DNA of 64,000 nt from Rhodamnia argentea (GCF_020921035.1 NC_063155.1:24359294-24423293), one strand, 5' to 3'. Shown: positions 34,897-48,720, counted from the first letter of the stretch. Numbers and translations: made by a program. Notes: a model not told the origin generated them from the letters alone.

Positions 34897-37536
34897 TCCT
34901 TAAGCTCCGACATGAACTTTCCCAGCTGATAGCAAAATGTTGATTTGCACCGTATACTAACGTAATGATTAACGTAGTTTCGTTTTTTTCTAAACCGCAA
35001 CGATCCATATAGTTCTCAGCAGGAGTACAGTGACAGCACTTTCCTAAGGAAAATTTATAGAAGATAAGAGTGACAATTTTCTCCATGTAAGGATGATTTG
35101 AATGCCCTTTCATTATCATGAGATGAAAAGAGAGATGCGATTTCCAGTTTGATGGTACTTCCAGTAATTTCCTCTTTCTGCCCGAGGTCAAATCCCACGA
35201 GTAACTTTTCGAGCCTGTCGAGTTCTTAAAGAATACGTACCATTAAGCGATCCGGTCAACATCCATTGAGTATCGGGCTTTCGTCACGGGTCAAAACTAA
35301 ATTTACAGTATGGAGCTGATAGTATTAGGTGTTGCATTTGTGCTCCCAGTGGAATCATACGTACCGGCAAATTGAGAGACTGTCGTAAAACCTAACGTAA
35401 GACTAGCATGAGAGGGGCTACTACAAATGTAAGGAATGATTGTGAATCGCAATGATGCCGCTGCACATTTAGAACCCCCTTTTTCCAAGAATGCTTCCCT
35501 CATTTTCAACTCCTAGTCTCAGTCCTCCCTTTGCTTGGTCAACAAGTGTAGACCAAGAATCGGCATCATTGCCAAGTGCTCGGCCTGCTCTGTTGGGCTA
35601 AAAAGCAGCGAACAAGCGCGCACAGCCGAACCATGTGAGCACCGTGCATAATCCAGCATCATTTAGCCTTGTGTCTGTAGATTACCAGATCGCGAGCTTT
35701 TTACTTGCAAACATAACCAGCACAATGATAGCGCCTGTCGCCGGTAATCACCGTGTCGTGTTCGCCGGGACAATTTCACGTGCTTTGTGGCCCTCGTGTG
35801 TTGCCCTAAAGGGGTTTCGTTTGTATGAACGTGTTGGGATGAATCTTAGTGGTTGATTGAGTCTTCATTATGTGATATAGTGATGACTGTGTCCAGCGGT
35901 CCTGAAGATGGAAGCAGGAAAAGGGACTTTGTTCTTGGACTTTTGAGGACTAGGACATCATGATGACCTTACACTGACGATTGCGGTATTATGGAGGAAG
36001 TGATAGGGGAGACGATTAGGCCCAAGACCCACCTGGGCCAAAAGAAACCTAACTTTTACGTTGGTAAGGCCTTGAGAAGTGAACTTACACAAGGATGGGA
36101 CCAGATGCTTAACCTGGATTTTAAAACTTGCCCAACAGTAAATGTTTGGTAATTTCTCTTTATTTACCATAGTAACATGCACGAGTGTATCTACTCGACG
36201 ATTGTTATTGTTCGTAGTTTAGAAAGCTTGGTATAAAGAACAAGAAAGTATCTTATATAACGGCAACACCATATGTTTTATTGATGTGATATCATTAAAT
36301 CAATCACATCTTTTCGAATTTCAAATTTCGAAAAATTAGCAGCTATCACATAAGTTATTTGCCCCCTAATAACGACTTGAAGGGTTGATATGTATGGAGT
36401 TATAGAGAGGCTGCAGTATCGAAACTTTATGAAACTTTTTCGTATACATGTGAAGACCTCTTTTGCTTGATTCGAATTGCTAAAGCAAGAGGTAATAGCG
36501 ACTCCCTGTATCTTCGATTTCGATAGCAAATGCAAGTGTAATAAATTACCGATGGGCGTGCTTTGTGTTCTCTCTCTCTTCCTTATGCATGTCGCATCGG
36601 AGTGTCTATAGTCCTCTCTCTCATCAAGCATGTACGAGCGGACGTGGCCTGGTATTAGGGTTCTTTCCGATGCTCATGTCTCATCAAAGTTTCGAGCGAG
36701 ATAATTACTTCAACCTCCTTTTTACTAAAAATAGAAAGCGTGAGCCAATGAAACTAACTTAACCTGCAAGCTATAACAGTCGACACCACACATGGGTAGT
36801 GCCCCAGAATCCGAAGCCCACACGTCTTCAAACTTGAATTCTGCGTGGAAGGCAAAACCATCAGACGCCGCCTCGGACGTTAAAACAGAGTTTTCTACAA
36901 ACCATGTGATGATGATGCTGATGATGGATGCCCATTGCTTACTACCCACTACCCAAAAACTTTGTTCTAAATTTTTTACTCTTTCAACTGCTCCAAGTTG
37001 CAGATGCATCAGCATGTCAGTCGTTTAGGAGCGAGCCCCTCGTCATCATTGCATGCTTTGGTCTGCATCTTTCTCGACCCTGTCCTCCTCGCCCCTCCTT
37101 GCATCATTACGAGTCGTCGTTATCCACATGAAACCCCTTCCTTTACTTACACATGGAGATGAAGCTGTGGAAAGAGATGATCAACTTCTCTTTCCACAAG
37201 AAAAAGTTAAAAATATGGTGATGGGCTGCTTAGGGCATGCGAGATATTTTGATGGTCGACGCTAACAACACTAGGGAGGAAGCAACGTCTGACCGAGGCA
37301 CGCGTGAGCTGAGAGGTAGATGAAACGGAGCTCTCAATTGCATGACGCACTTGTGAGAAAAATGGTGGATGATTCACTCGAGGCTTGAGAATACTACGAT
37401 CAATTCGCTGATACGTGCGTGATTCAACTAGCTCCGCATACACATACACGCAGCCCATATGTCTTTACATATGTATCCAACGTTGATATTTCTGTGATTT
37501 TTGTTTGTATGTGACATATGTGTGGTCTTTGCTGGA
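34897..37536. other. Intergenic, no recognised gene
   Basis: Only scattered short frames. A 96-codon minus-strand frame at 36725-37015 has protein-like wording (FAFHAEFKFEDVWASDSGAL) but I cannot assign a family or splice partners. Confidence 0.35.
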
Positions 37537-37879
37537 GGGGAATATTACCCCATCTGCCCTAAATACTTTTTAATTTTACTAATTGAATCCTAAATTTTAA
37601 CGCGAAATTTTAATACAGGCTTTCCAATTAAGTTTGATTGAACGTATCACATCGTCGACTTTCACTTTTTAATTTTGCTAACTGAGTCCTAAATTTTTAG
37701 GCGAAATTTTAATGCGAGCCTTCCGATTAAGTTTGACTGGACGAATCATGTCGTTGATTTTCGGCAAAAGTTGATTAAAATGACTACAGTGAAATTTCGC
37801 GCAAGAATTTAAGACTCTTTTTGTAAAATTGAAAAATCTGGGATTATAATAGATTTGGGGCTTATCGAACAATTTTCCC
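37537..37879. mobile_element. Inverted-repeat element with internal tandem unit
   Basis: The left part carries two copies (period about 99 bp) of a unit with TAATTTTACTAATTGAATCC and GCGAAATTTTAAT. The right end read in reverse gives GGGAAAATTGTTCGATAAGC and GCGCGAAATTT, matching the left end loosely. It resembles the other non-autonomous inverted-repeat elements in this window. The boundaries are approximate. Confidence 0.5.
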
Positions 37880-40800
37880 ATTTTAGGGGGAGATGTGACG
37901 CCACTTCTAGTGAAATCCTGATTTGAAAAAGGGGCCGTCAACTTTGAAGGCTAATTATCTTTTCTTGAAAAGTCTTCTCTCATTGAATCATGTCATACTT
38001 TGGAGTTTGGACACTTCTCAACACTCATCTACCTAAACAATAATTAATCATCATTATTTGAACATCAACTTGGTCATTCCTATCTCTTGTTTTGGATAAT
38101 CTCTTGTTTTGATTCTTGAGCAATGTGGGACCCCAACAAAATTCATGCTAACTCACTTTATCTTACTATTCAAGAACTTGTGCAGCTCTACCTTGGCATT
38201 TTGACGTAAAGAAATCACGAGAACTTATGTTAAAAGATTAAAAAGTTTTAATTCGTGTGATCTCTACGTCAAAAGCACTTGGGTAGTAACATCAAGGGAA
38301 ATATCTTTCTGACAAGATTGTCAGAGACGGTATAATTTTAACCGTAGATTCATATCATGTTTTGCATAAAGCATTTATTGATTGGAAGATCGTGAGATTA
38401 TAAATAACTAACAGCATTGTTAGATCGTCAAGCTAAAGCTTCTTAACATCAATTCATGTGATAGAAATATTTGATTATAAAACTAAGGTCTAACATGTCA
38501 TCATTTACTTCTTAAAGGTATTGGAAGAGACTAACTTAGTTAAGAAACTTCATCAAGCCGTGTACAATCATCTATTATGCAAATATGATATGAAATCCCT
38601 AATCGGGACAATGCAAGTAATATATGAAACTTTAACACGTCCCGTGTTATGCGACGGGACAACAAGACACAAGAAAGTGATTCGTAAGTGTGGACACTAC
38701 TTTCGACCCAATTTTTTGTTTTGTTTTTGTGGACATTACTAGCGAGATAAAGCAATGCCTCTCCCTCTTTCTACAGTATGAATGGCTCAATATGGTCAGA
38801 ACTTGGTGGCTGCGTCTAGAGAGATTGAAAGTGCTTATAGATAAGCTTGAAGAGCAATTACCTTCGATGAACTCGCGAAAAGACGTTGGTTAAACTTCAC
38901 TTACCATGCACGTAAAGGCTGTCTCAAGACCGCCGGGCAAGAAGCAACCCTAAGCCCAATCCCTCAGTTGGCTAGCTTCTCACGTTACGACCAAGTAAAA
39001 CGGACCATTTTATTTCCTTTCAATAAACAACGAGTGGATCTTTTTTAGGTTCCGATGTCGGATAAATACGATTTGGTGCAAGAGTTGACGTCTCCATCTC
39101 TATCCCGTAAGTCACGCCACTTCGTTAAACGACACAAGCATTGAAAAAAACTTCAACGAAATTATATCGATGGGACACTTTTTGTCTTGCGTTCTATTTT
39201 TGGCCTGACATTTATTTCGCACACGAAAGAATACTAACAAACAAAAACACAGGGAGAGCGAGCATAAATCATGAAGTTATCGTTATAAGTCGACCGAATA
39301 TCCGTATTAACTATGACCGCCGTGGGTTACATGAGATGCTATATTTGAAACCTTCCTCCGAATGTGATGGAGTGAGGAAAGAAGTGAAAAATCGAAAGAT
39401 CAAATCGGCAGAACGAGGAAATCACCAGAAGACCATGGTGAAACTTGGGATTTGTACAGGAGCACCCAAACCCTAATCTGCTGAGAAAATATTGACCGAA
39501 GGCTGACTTCGGTCCACGTATTGTGGGGAAGTTTGAAACGTGTTCCTTTCTGACGAGCGGAGAAGACAACGTGTCTTGGCAATCACTCAAAGGCCGGCTG
39601 GCCTGCCCTTCCTCTCACTAAGATATCGCACGACGCCCGAAGAGAATTATAAATAAAACTAAGTGGGATAGACGGAATTGGACACGTGTTTAGCACGTTA
39701 AGCAGCTATCCCTACTACCCTCTCCTGTGGAATTTAATTTTCTAGGCAGAACAGTTCTCACCGATCCCCATTGCTTACATGCTTCGAGAAGACGGCTAAG
39801 GAATGAGAATTGATACATTTCTACGCTAAACCCTCGTTTTAGCTTGCCATTAGTGCGCACACGCGTACTCAAAATACCTTGACAAAATTACAATTCGACT
39901 CTTAGTTTCAAGACTTTTAGTTGGGACACCGATGGCAACGAATTCCAATGCCGGGACTATTTGAGTGAATTATTTTCGTTATTTTACTGATTTTGACGGA
40001 GTTTAGCGAACGAAGATTTTCCAATCTTAGTTCTTATTCTATCTAGGTATTGGTAATCGGTTTCTATGAAGACGATAGCTGAGGTTGCTTGATTGGCCAA
40101 ATGGGAGATCTTAACTAGTGATATTATGTGCGTTGAGATGTGAATTGCGTTAGAGATGTCTCAAATCGGAGAAGTAATGTGGTACGAAACAGTTAATATA
40201 TTATAGTTGGCTAATTACTTATTAGCTTAAGTTTTTGAATTGATGTGAGTCCGACTGGATATGTTGACAAAATCAGATTTAAGCTCCTTCTTAGCGATCT
40301 CCTCGGATAAAGGTATTGGGCTTTTGCTGCGCTCTTCCAACAAATGATATCATATTATATGATTGATTGGTGGAAAGCCTGCAGATCTAATAAATCCCTG
40401 TTGGGATGTTTTACAGTGAAGGTATTGAATTTTCACTGTGCGTCGCCGACAATGTGGTATCAATCAGAAAGGATAGCACTTCTAGTTCAAAGGAGGGTCT
40501 TCTTAACTCCTAGATTAGGAATGGCGAGTCAATGATAAGAAGGGAACAGAAAAGCATGAAGAACGAGACAAGAGTTGTTAGGGAAGATGACGCATCGTGC
40601 TGTAGACGAACCCGGTGGTTAATATAGCACAAAGCTTTCTTGTGTTGTTAATCCCGTGATCTCTAGTTGGAGCATATTCGCTGACCACGCTCTTGCGTCA
40701 AATGTGACATGCATGCAATTGGTCTGTTCCACATACGTTAAGCCCTCGTCGGCGATGTTCCTCGGAGAGAGGTTGAGCTATAACTTAGAGTGAAAGCTCA

Positions 40801-42779
40801 TGTGCGCGGTCCATCGCAGATGAACGAAGGTCAAACTTAATCGTGTGCATCCGTTGGCTCTAAAAGATTAAACTTTTAATGATGATAACCGAGCACTCGA
40901 TTCCAAATTGGTGTCAAAACCAAGTTTCAGATCTCCATGCTCAGTCCGCTTTGTTTCGCGCGATGGCGCGCACGAGTGTTCCTCGCAGGGTTTCTCTTCA
41001 TATCGCAAGGCGAAATCGGGCGAGTGGAGAAGGGAACAGGTTAGTTCATCCTCGTCAAAAGCTACAAGAACACCACGTGAAGGTTGTCATATTCGAAAAG
41101 CTGGACATGGTGGGATCGGACATAAAGCAAAGTCTGATTTCTGACGTGCATCACATGAAGCGTTCCTTCCCTTGAGATTAGTATCATCGTCCTTGCGACC
41201 CAAGCTTTGGGGCCGGTTCAAGCAATAACACATCTCTAGGAAGCACTAAAAAAAACTCGTTCAGCCAGTCTCGAGAGAGAGAGAGAGAATTGGTTTGATC
41301 AATACGCAGTGCCCGGACAAAATGATCCCAAGCACGCAAAGTGACGCCAGGAAGAAGCTTATTTTGGCTTCCTTCTTACTCAACTCGTGCATGTTAATCT
41401 TCAACACTCGTCGCTTCACTTTACACCGGTCACGAGGGCTGGCGATCCAAACAGATACGACGAATGCTGCGTCAAGCAACATCCTCTGCGTCGAATTCAA
41501 TTAGTCAAGTCGGTCGCAATGCACGCGTAGTTCACGTGTTAAGGTACAAGGAAAGAAGAGTTGGAATGAAGACCGGTCCACTAATGTTATCTGTCTCTCT
41601 AGCTCTGGGACGAGGTTGTCGCAACCACACGTTAGTTAACTCGTTTTAAGTTGTTGGACCTATAGTTAGTAATGAATTACCATGTAAGGCACGCACATTG
41701 CGTTAGCTGTCCTAAGTCGAAATTAGAAAATCACAGCACTTTTTATGCTTTCGAAAAACATCGAAATATGAGAAAGGGAGGGTGGTTGTCCATATCACAT
41801 TACCAAACCTGCTTTTCTTATACTTTCCAGAACATGTATGCGACTCTCTTTAATCCAATGTGAAATTAATAGCATGATATGGGTCATAAAAAGTAAATGA
41901 TAACTTATTAGAATTTGTTACGAGGTCTGCTCTTTTAAGAATTTGTGGCCCACGACATGCTAACAAGGCGTAATAAAAAATGCTCTGCCCATTATTTCTT
42001 CACTTGCCATGGCAGTCCATCTATACCCAAGCGAGAGGCGGAATTAGGCTCTCTCAAACTCTTCATGAGAGTGTGAAAATCGGAAAATTCCCTAGCAGTC
42101 GGCGCGAATGAGATGAAATTTTCAAAGAGAATCGGGGGCCATAAACACCAGGAGCCGAAACGGCGGACCCATATGGAGCGCCTTGGTGTGCGTGGTGCTC
42201 TACCCCTTTCGCTCAGCACGGTAGCAGACAAGCGCACGGCAACAAATTCGCGAGTTAACAAAGCCCGATCGGGAGCTCCATGGCTTTGTGTTCGTGTTTC
42301 GACGCATTGCTGTTGTGTTCACTTCGTTTCGTGTCGTAGTTGGACGGAAGATAGTGCCGAGTTGCGAGGCGAACGCGACACCCACCCACCTAATTCCGGA
42401 AAAGCAGGAAATTACTCACACTCTTTGTCTTGTTTCCTCGGAAAGTGACGGGAATTGGCAAGTTTGGTGTTTTTCCTAGTTCTGTGATTGCGGTGAATGA
42501 AATGTCCACTCGGTCTCTTGCGTACGTTGTGTATTATTGGATTTGCATGGCACGCCATGTGAGTAGGGATTAGCTGCTGCCTATGGGGTGAAACCGATCG
42601 TGGTGCGACAATGACGGAAGCGACTCTTTTGTTCCTTCACCAATGGCTGACAATAGATCCGGGTGCCGACCACGCTGCTGTGCAAGATTGAAGAACTTCA
42701 CATCAGAAAGAGAAATAATTATGCGACTATAGTCAATCATTTGTGAGATTGCCAGTTTGTTGTGGGGGCATAAAAAAAT
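37880..42779. other. Long intergenic stretch, no recognised gene
   Basis: Near-average composition, with many open frames of 60-110 codons on both strands and no recognisable domain. There is a GA run at about 41273-41288. It could be decayed transposon or old gene debris, but I see no reverse transcriptase, integrase or protease motif. Confidence 0.35.
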
Positions 42780-43270
42780 AAATAGCAATTAAAAAATGTA
42801 GCGGAGTCCAATGCCTTAAGAATTTTGTGGCGCTCATGTTGACATATTTACAATTTTTTTATTTTTATTGTTTTTTTTTTTTTTTTTCCTTTTGCCGGCT
42901 GCCTGCCACTAGCCATAGACCATGGCCGGCAAAGGCTGGCCTTGCCTGGGCGAGGGGTAGCGTCAACTTGGCTCCCCTCTCCGGATCTAGTGAGGTCGAC
43001 CCTCGCCGGCCACTAGCAAAAAGGAAAGAGGAAGAAAAGAAAGAAAGGATTAAAAAAATATATATTTGAAATTGTTTATGTTAGTGCCGACTATGCCACG
43101 TAGGACGGCCGGCATTCACGTTAGTGATTTTCAGCTAAAATTGACGGAATGGAATGAATTGGTACCTATGCGAATAAGCTTAGGACCGGACCGGCCAAAT
43201 TGAAAGATTTGCGACGTGAATTGATACAAATATGATAGATTTATGATTCTATTAGTACTTTTCCGTCCTT
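42780..43270. repeat. Cored inverted-repeat element, partial
   Basis: A T-rich arm, a GC-rich core at 42890-43020 (GCCGGC, GGCC and CGCCGGCC motifs), then a purine-rich tract. The right arm (TGCCACGTAGGACGGCCGGC, later AAAATTGACGGAATGG and TACTTTTCCG) has the wording of the elements at 29.6 and 44.2 kb. The left arm is degenerate. Confidence 0.5.
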
Positions 43271-44214
43271 ATCAAATTATGGCTGTTCAAGCATCTCTTT
43301 CGACGCAACTGTGAACGAGAATCTCTCCTTCGCCTTCTTCTCTCTATAATTGAAAGAACATGGACACGAAAATGCAGACATATCTATCTCCTCGTCACCA
43401 AATTGGTAGTTGAGTCAACACTACATGTGACTCGATCATTGTAGAGCACTCGCGCCAACAGTTTCCTTTTTCGAACAGTGTGATTGGGTCATCAGCACGT
43501 ACACACAAATCTCCATTTGAAGCTGAAGTTGATAGCCTAATCCTGAATTTTCTTTTTCTTTTTGCTTTTGTCTTCAATAAAGTTGATATTCTATGTTAGT
43601 TACATGTCTTGAGAAACATCTTTGACACCAGCGAGTCATCATAGTTTATTGCCTTTTAAAAGGAGGGCAACCTAACCAAACTGAGCCGCCAATCCGACAG
43701 AACTTATAGGTCCCTTCCCTGTCATGAAATAATTTCATGCGCGGGATCGCTCGGGATCGCTCGATTCGATCATTGGTCCGATGTGTGCTTGCTTTGGTGT
43801 ACGTTCTATATTGCTTTGCTTTAAGGATAGAGATGAAGATGCACTGGTTGGATCCTACTCACCACCTACCATTACGACCGTTTCCGGTCATAGCTAGGAT
43901 CTTTTCGCACAGCCAATGCAAGCGGGGTCTCGAATCCTTCGTGAACCTTGTGATCTCAATGTGGTTGTGGAATAAAATGAACCATAAGGTTTTCACGGGT
44001 ATGTATTCGACTATTAGATGGATCGTAGTGCCGGCGCTTGGTTTATGTAATTCGACTTTAGATTGAAACAACGAGAAAGTATACCTTAGGTTGAATCATT
44101 ATAAATTTTCATTGAGAAATGTAAAGTAATCAGAATTTGCAGATTTCGAACTATTCGTAACGTATAATCGCTTCGTCAGAATATGACATGGTAGCCCTCT
44201 CTTCATTAATTCGG
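43271..44214. other. Intergenic, no recognised gene
   Basis: Nothing beyond short unsupported frames on either strand. Confidence 0.35.
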
Positions 44215-44857
44215 TCAATGCCAAATCAGCCTTAAATCTCTTATTGGTGTCAATTTAGTCCTAAAATTTTTGTATTTGTGTCAATTAAATCCATCTAATC
44301 AATTTTAACAGAAAATCCCTAATATGGATGCCGACCGTCCCACGTGGCACGGACAGCGCAGATTTTAACACTTTTCTTTATATGTTTTAAAATTTCTTAT
44401 ATTTTTTCTCTTTCTTTTCTGTTCTTTTGTTTTATTTTTTTACCGAGGGCCGGCAAGGGCCGCGATGCCTTGGCCAAATCTAGCTAGGTGAGGGCCTCTC
44501 GGGGGCTGGGTGAGGGCAACGACGCCCTCTCTTGGGGCCGGTAGGGATCGGCCATCGAGAGTTGCCGGCCCTAAATAAAAAAAAAATGCACAGAAAATAA
44601 AAAGAAGAAAAAAAAACAAATAATTATAAATAAAATAAAATGAAATAAAATAAATATTAAAAAAGATCCACATTAGTGACAATCATGTCACGTAGGACAA
44701 CCAGTGTTCAAATGAACGATTTCCGATCAAAATTGGCCCGATGGACTCAAATGGCAAAAATACAAAAGGTTCATAATTGAATTGGCACCAATAAAATATT
44801 TAGTATTGAATTGGCACCAATGCAATAGGCTTAAGACTTTTTTGACACTTTCCTCCC
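44215..44857. mobile_element. Degenerate Mutator-like element with GC-rich core
   Basis: The left arm has TTGGTGTCAATTTAGTCCTA and CCACGTGGCACGG. The right arm has GTCACGTAGGACAACCAGTG, ATTGGCACCAATGCAATAGG and the end TTGACACTTTCCTCCC. These are the arms of the 29.6-kb element, here separated by a GC-rich core at about 44444-44575. I see no target duplication; the left tip is lost or mutated. Confidence 0.6.
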
Positions 44858-45035
44858 GTAGGTGAAATACTCTGATTTTGAATCCATGCAATAATCAGAT
44901 GTTCTCGTTGATTTCAACTAGGAACTTATGCGGACTATGTTCTTGTAGTCTAAACCGAGCCACTAAGATGCTTCTAAATCATTGTAGTCCAGGGACGGGT
45001 TGCGATGCAGAGGATATTTTTTTATTTTTCTTCTT
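44858..45035. other. Short spacer between elements
   Basis: About 180 bp of unique-looking sequence between two inverted-repeat elements. No gene. Confidence 0.4.
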
Positions 45036-45833
45036 GGCCTAACACCTAAAAAAGTCCCAACTTTAATATATATCCCAATTATATTCAAATATTTTTTATC
45101 TCATAAAAAATTCATAAGTTTTATTTTTATCCCAATTCTACCGGCCTAATATTCAAAAAAATCCCAAACATTAACATCTATCCCAACTACATCCAAAACT
45201 TTTTTTTTATCTTATAGAAAACCCTCAAATTATACTTTTGTCCCTATTCTACCGCCATTAGCCTTTCGTCCATAATCATCGTTAATTAATCCTACGTGGC
45301 TCGAATTTTCTCAACAAACATACTAATGAATCTTCGAAATTTGGAAACAGTGAATTTCACGGACAATGATATTTGAGATTGTTCATCCCAATAATCGATC
45401 TCCACGTTTAACCTGTTCTTTGGGTTGTTGAGTGCCGAGGAGAATTCGAAATGCGCCGTCCCGAGTGGTTCTGTATCTCCTGGCAATGTGTAGGGGAAGC
45501 AAACAATAAAAGAGAAGTTTGGGTTTTTTTCATATCAGATTTGCTGAGATATAATTCATTAACGACGCGAAAATGCCATGTAAGGTTAACTAATGGTGAT
45601 TCGGAAGGTTAACAGTTATAGAATTAAGCAAAAGTAAAAGTTAGGGTTTGTTTATGAGACAAAAGAAATTTAAAATATAATTAGGGCAAATGCTAAAGCT
45701 GGATTTTTTTTTTTGTATCATGCTGATAGAATTGAGACAAAAGTAAAAATTAAAGGTTATTTATGAGATAATTTTTTTTAATATAATTGAAATAAATACT
45801 AAAATTAGATATTTTTTTTTTCAGCATTGGGCC
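45036..45833. mobile_element. Foldback-type element with paired inverted arms
   Basis: The left arm contains two diverged copies of a unit reading TCCCAATTATATTC, TTTTATCTCATA and TTTTTATCCCAATTCTACC. The right arm contains the same wording in reverse complement, also twice. The ends are GGCCTAA on the left and GGGCC on the right, flanked by TCTTCTT on both sides (45029-45035 and 45834-45840), a possible 7-bp target duplication in low-complexity sequence. The 200-bp centre has a short minus-strand frame I do not recognise. Confidence 0.6.
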
Positions 45834-47689
45834 TCTTCTTCTTACGTAGAATATGATCGGACGGTGGGAAGCTCTTCAGAATCTTCCAACCGAGTCCGAA
45901 ACCGATCACGTTGAAGAGCGGGACGGAGGTTGGGAAACTAACCAAAGAGCATATCAAAAGAGGAAAAGGATTGCTGCATTTATCATGTATCGTGCGCCAA
46001 AAGTTTTTCGCTTTTTTTTTTTTTTAAACATGATTACGACATTTGTTTCTGAAAAAAAAAAATTGGAAACTGGAAGGGAAATATTCGCCGAGGCGGAAAA
46101 TATTCTTTCTAGATATTTTCAAAAGAAGAAAAGGTCCACGAAAAGGAATGCGAAGGAAGATAGCATCGGCGATTCGGCGGTACTACTTTTTTAGACTTGT
46201 GTACGATGGACCCCGGCGGAATTTGCCTCCATCTCGAAGCTATCTAGGGTTTCAGTTTTCACTCCTCTCGGTCTTAATTATGGGGCACGACACAACTGCC
46301 TAATTTTGGCATATAAAAGTCAAATTCGCATCAGTCGACGAGAATCCAATCGAGCCGTCGAATGCTTTGCCTATCGAGTGCCGGCCAAGCGGAGAGTTTA
46401 TCCTCCCGATACGTACCGCAGACGCGGAAATGGCGTTCGAACAGGGGCACAGTATCCCGTCGTCGCCGAGCCCCAGATTCACGAGCTTCTCGGATCGAAA
46501 GAAAAACCAAAGCGAGAGGATCGAATCATCTTTTTTCCGACCCTTTATTCGAGTTCGATAGTCCGCACACTATCGTAAAGTACGGCTGAATTTTCAAACG
46601 ATCGGTTGAATTTCGTTTTCATCCCCGCTAGACCGGTTTAGCCTGCGAAAGAAAAAGGGTTTGAATTATCGTAATTCCAGATCATTCTTGCTTCAACCTC
46701 AAGCCACGCGAAAGAAATCCGAATAGATAAGCTCCCGTTTATTAAGAATCGCTTCTTCTTCTTCTCCTTCTTTTTACTTGGAAATTATTAACTAATGTTA
46801 TAATACTAAAACAAAAGGACAATAACCATTAAATAACTTTTAAGTGAAGATGGTTGTTGCCATGGTTGCATCAAGATGGAGAAGTTGGATACTAACTCCT
46901 CCATGAAGAATCATTTTGCCCCCAGATGATTCATGCACCCCAATTCACGGCCTTCTTTATAAGTATTCGAATTAGAAGAACTTTAAAAAAAAATGGCACT
47001 TTAAAAAAATGACAAAAGGCAAAATACTAGTTAAATGAGGAAAAAAAAAATCAAATTAACTGAAGGATACCATCATAAAAAAAAAAAAAGGAATCTAAAA
47101 AGAGAGAGTATAAAGTAGAAAGCAAAAACAGTAGATGTGAAGTTATGTTCAAATTAATCTTTCGGAAATGAAAAATTGAAAGAAATCTGACGATGCAGCG
47201 TCGGATGGTTAAGGAGGGGCCGACCGTCGACGTGTTGGCATGTACGGCGCTGTTCCCGAAATGGGCCCCGCCGTGTGGGGCCCACGTAGGAAAGAGGGAG
47301 ATACGGTGTCGTCTTTGCTTTTCCACGTGAACAAGCTGGCCGGACAAGTGGGACCCGGACGACGCGACATGTGTGGTCGACATCGGTTCTCGAGGTCCAC
47401 GTCATCCTCCCCCCAAAACTTATCCCCTCTCTTTGGGAATTTGGCCTAAGCGCCTCTCCAACCTCCCAATTTCCCAAGGCAATTTAATTAAATGATAGTA
47501 GATGCAAATTTCTTGCCAATTTTCATTCACGACAATTGGGACAATTTCTGAATAAGGGCATGTGGTGTCCTTATCCTTAAATAACGGTTTAAATTTGAAG
47601 TGTATCTTATTTAAAATAAAAGTTCGAAGTGATCATATCAGTCTAAAAAAAGGGCTGGCTTCACTAGGTGATCAAGGGCATTTTCATTC
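45834..47689. other. Intergenic, with a promoter-like GC-rich patch
   Basis: At 47190-47470 there is a GC-richer stretch with GGGCCC, CCACGTGA, GTGGGACC and ACTTATCCCC (I-box complement) motifs, resembling a plant promoter. No gene is found on either side that it could drive. Confidence 0.4.
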
Positions 47690-48010
47690 TTTTATTTATT
47701 TGTTTATTCCTTTTTCTATTTTCAAACTAAAAAAAAATTGAATAAAACTCAAAAAATAATACACAAAAAAACAAACCAAGCCCTTCGCATGTGGCTGCGG
47801 CCCCATTATCAATGGAGCGATGGGTTGTAGGTCTAGCCGAGGGTCACTCCGTCGACGAGGCACCACCGACCATCACCACCGCCTCATCGGTGATGGGGCG
47901 GCGGCCAGCCCTCCCGCGTGTATGGTTTATTTTTCTTTTAATTTTTTTTTAATTTTTAATCTAGTTTAACGAAAACTTAGGTTAAAATTATTTTGAATAA
48001 AAAATATCTT
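47690..48010. repeat. AT-rich repeat with GC-rich core
   Basis: TTTATTTATTTG-type AT-rich arms flank a GC-rich core at about 47778-47930 (GGCTGCGGCCCC, ACCACCGCCTCATCGG, GGGGCGGCGGCC). The layout is the same as at 10.5, 42.9 and 44.5 kb, with a different core sequence. Confidence 0.45.
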
Positions 48011-48720
48011 TAATCGGTCGGAATATTTGGCAGGCCGGCGATGTCATTCCCTTATTTGAAACAGTTATGACCACTTTAAGCCCCAATTTGAATTATGATT
48101 TATTTATTTTTCCATTAATAGAAAGTGGTATATATCTTCACTTGTCCATCAACAGAGAAAATCGGCTGGGCCAAAACTCATCCAAATCGGTAAAGTTTTG
48201 CATGTTCCACCTACCCCATTAAATACGAGATTGTCATGTGAGGGAAACTTAAGCAAAATCGATTTTCAAGTTGTTCAATGAAATGAGGTAACTTAATTGG
48301 CTAATTAGAAGAAAATCAGCTGTAATTATTATAAAATATTTCAACGACATGGGCGGACGAAGGATTAGCTAACGACGACGAACGGGCCACATGGGAAGGC
48401 GGATCTGGGTCAAACGGGGAGCAACAGCAAGAGTGGAGGGCAGCTCCGTAATATTGAGCGACCATTATTTGCGTTGACCAGTGGCAAGATCGTTAATTCA
48501 GCACGACTCCGATTTTTGCTATTTGAGAAAGAAAACCAAAAAGAAAATTAACAACTGCAAATTAGCGACGCATTTGTTTTTCTTGGTGTTGGTGTTGGTG
48601 CTGCTTGCCTCCTCTCCTAATATATATGGTCCCTCTCGTCTCTCCACTCTCTCCTCGGCTCCCCACAGAAAGATAACGCAAAACTCAGAAACAGAGAGAA
48701 AGAGAAAGAGAGAGAGAGGC
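48011..48720. promoter_or_regulatory. Upstream region of the F-box/MYND gene
   Basis: About 700 bp upstream of the start codon. The last part (48640-48720) is a CT then GA-rich leader with a GA run immediately before the ATG. A TATA-like AATATATATG lies at about 48619-48628, roughly 95 bp upstream of the start. No other gene is seen. Confidence 0.45.

Noticed and set aside
36725..37015. A protein-like minus-strand frame of 96 codons
   Set aside because: No family recognised, no start context, no splice partners; listed only as part of the intergenic stretch.
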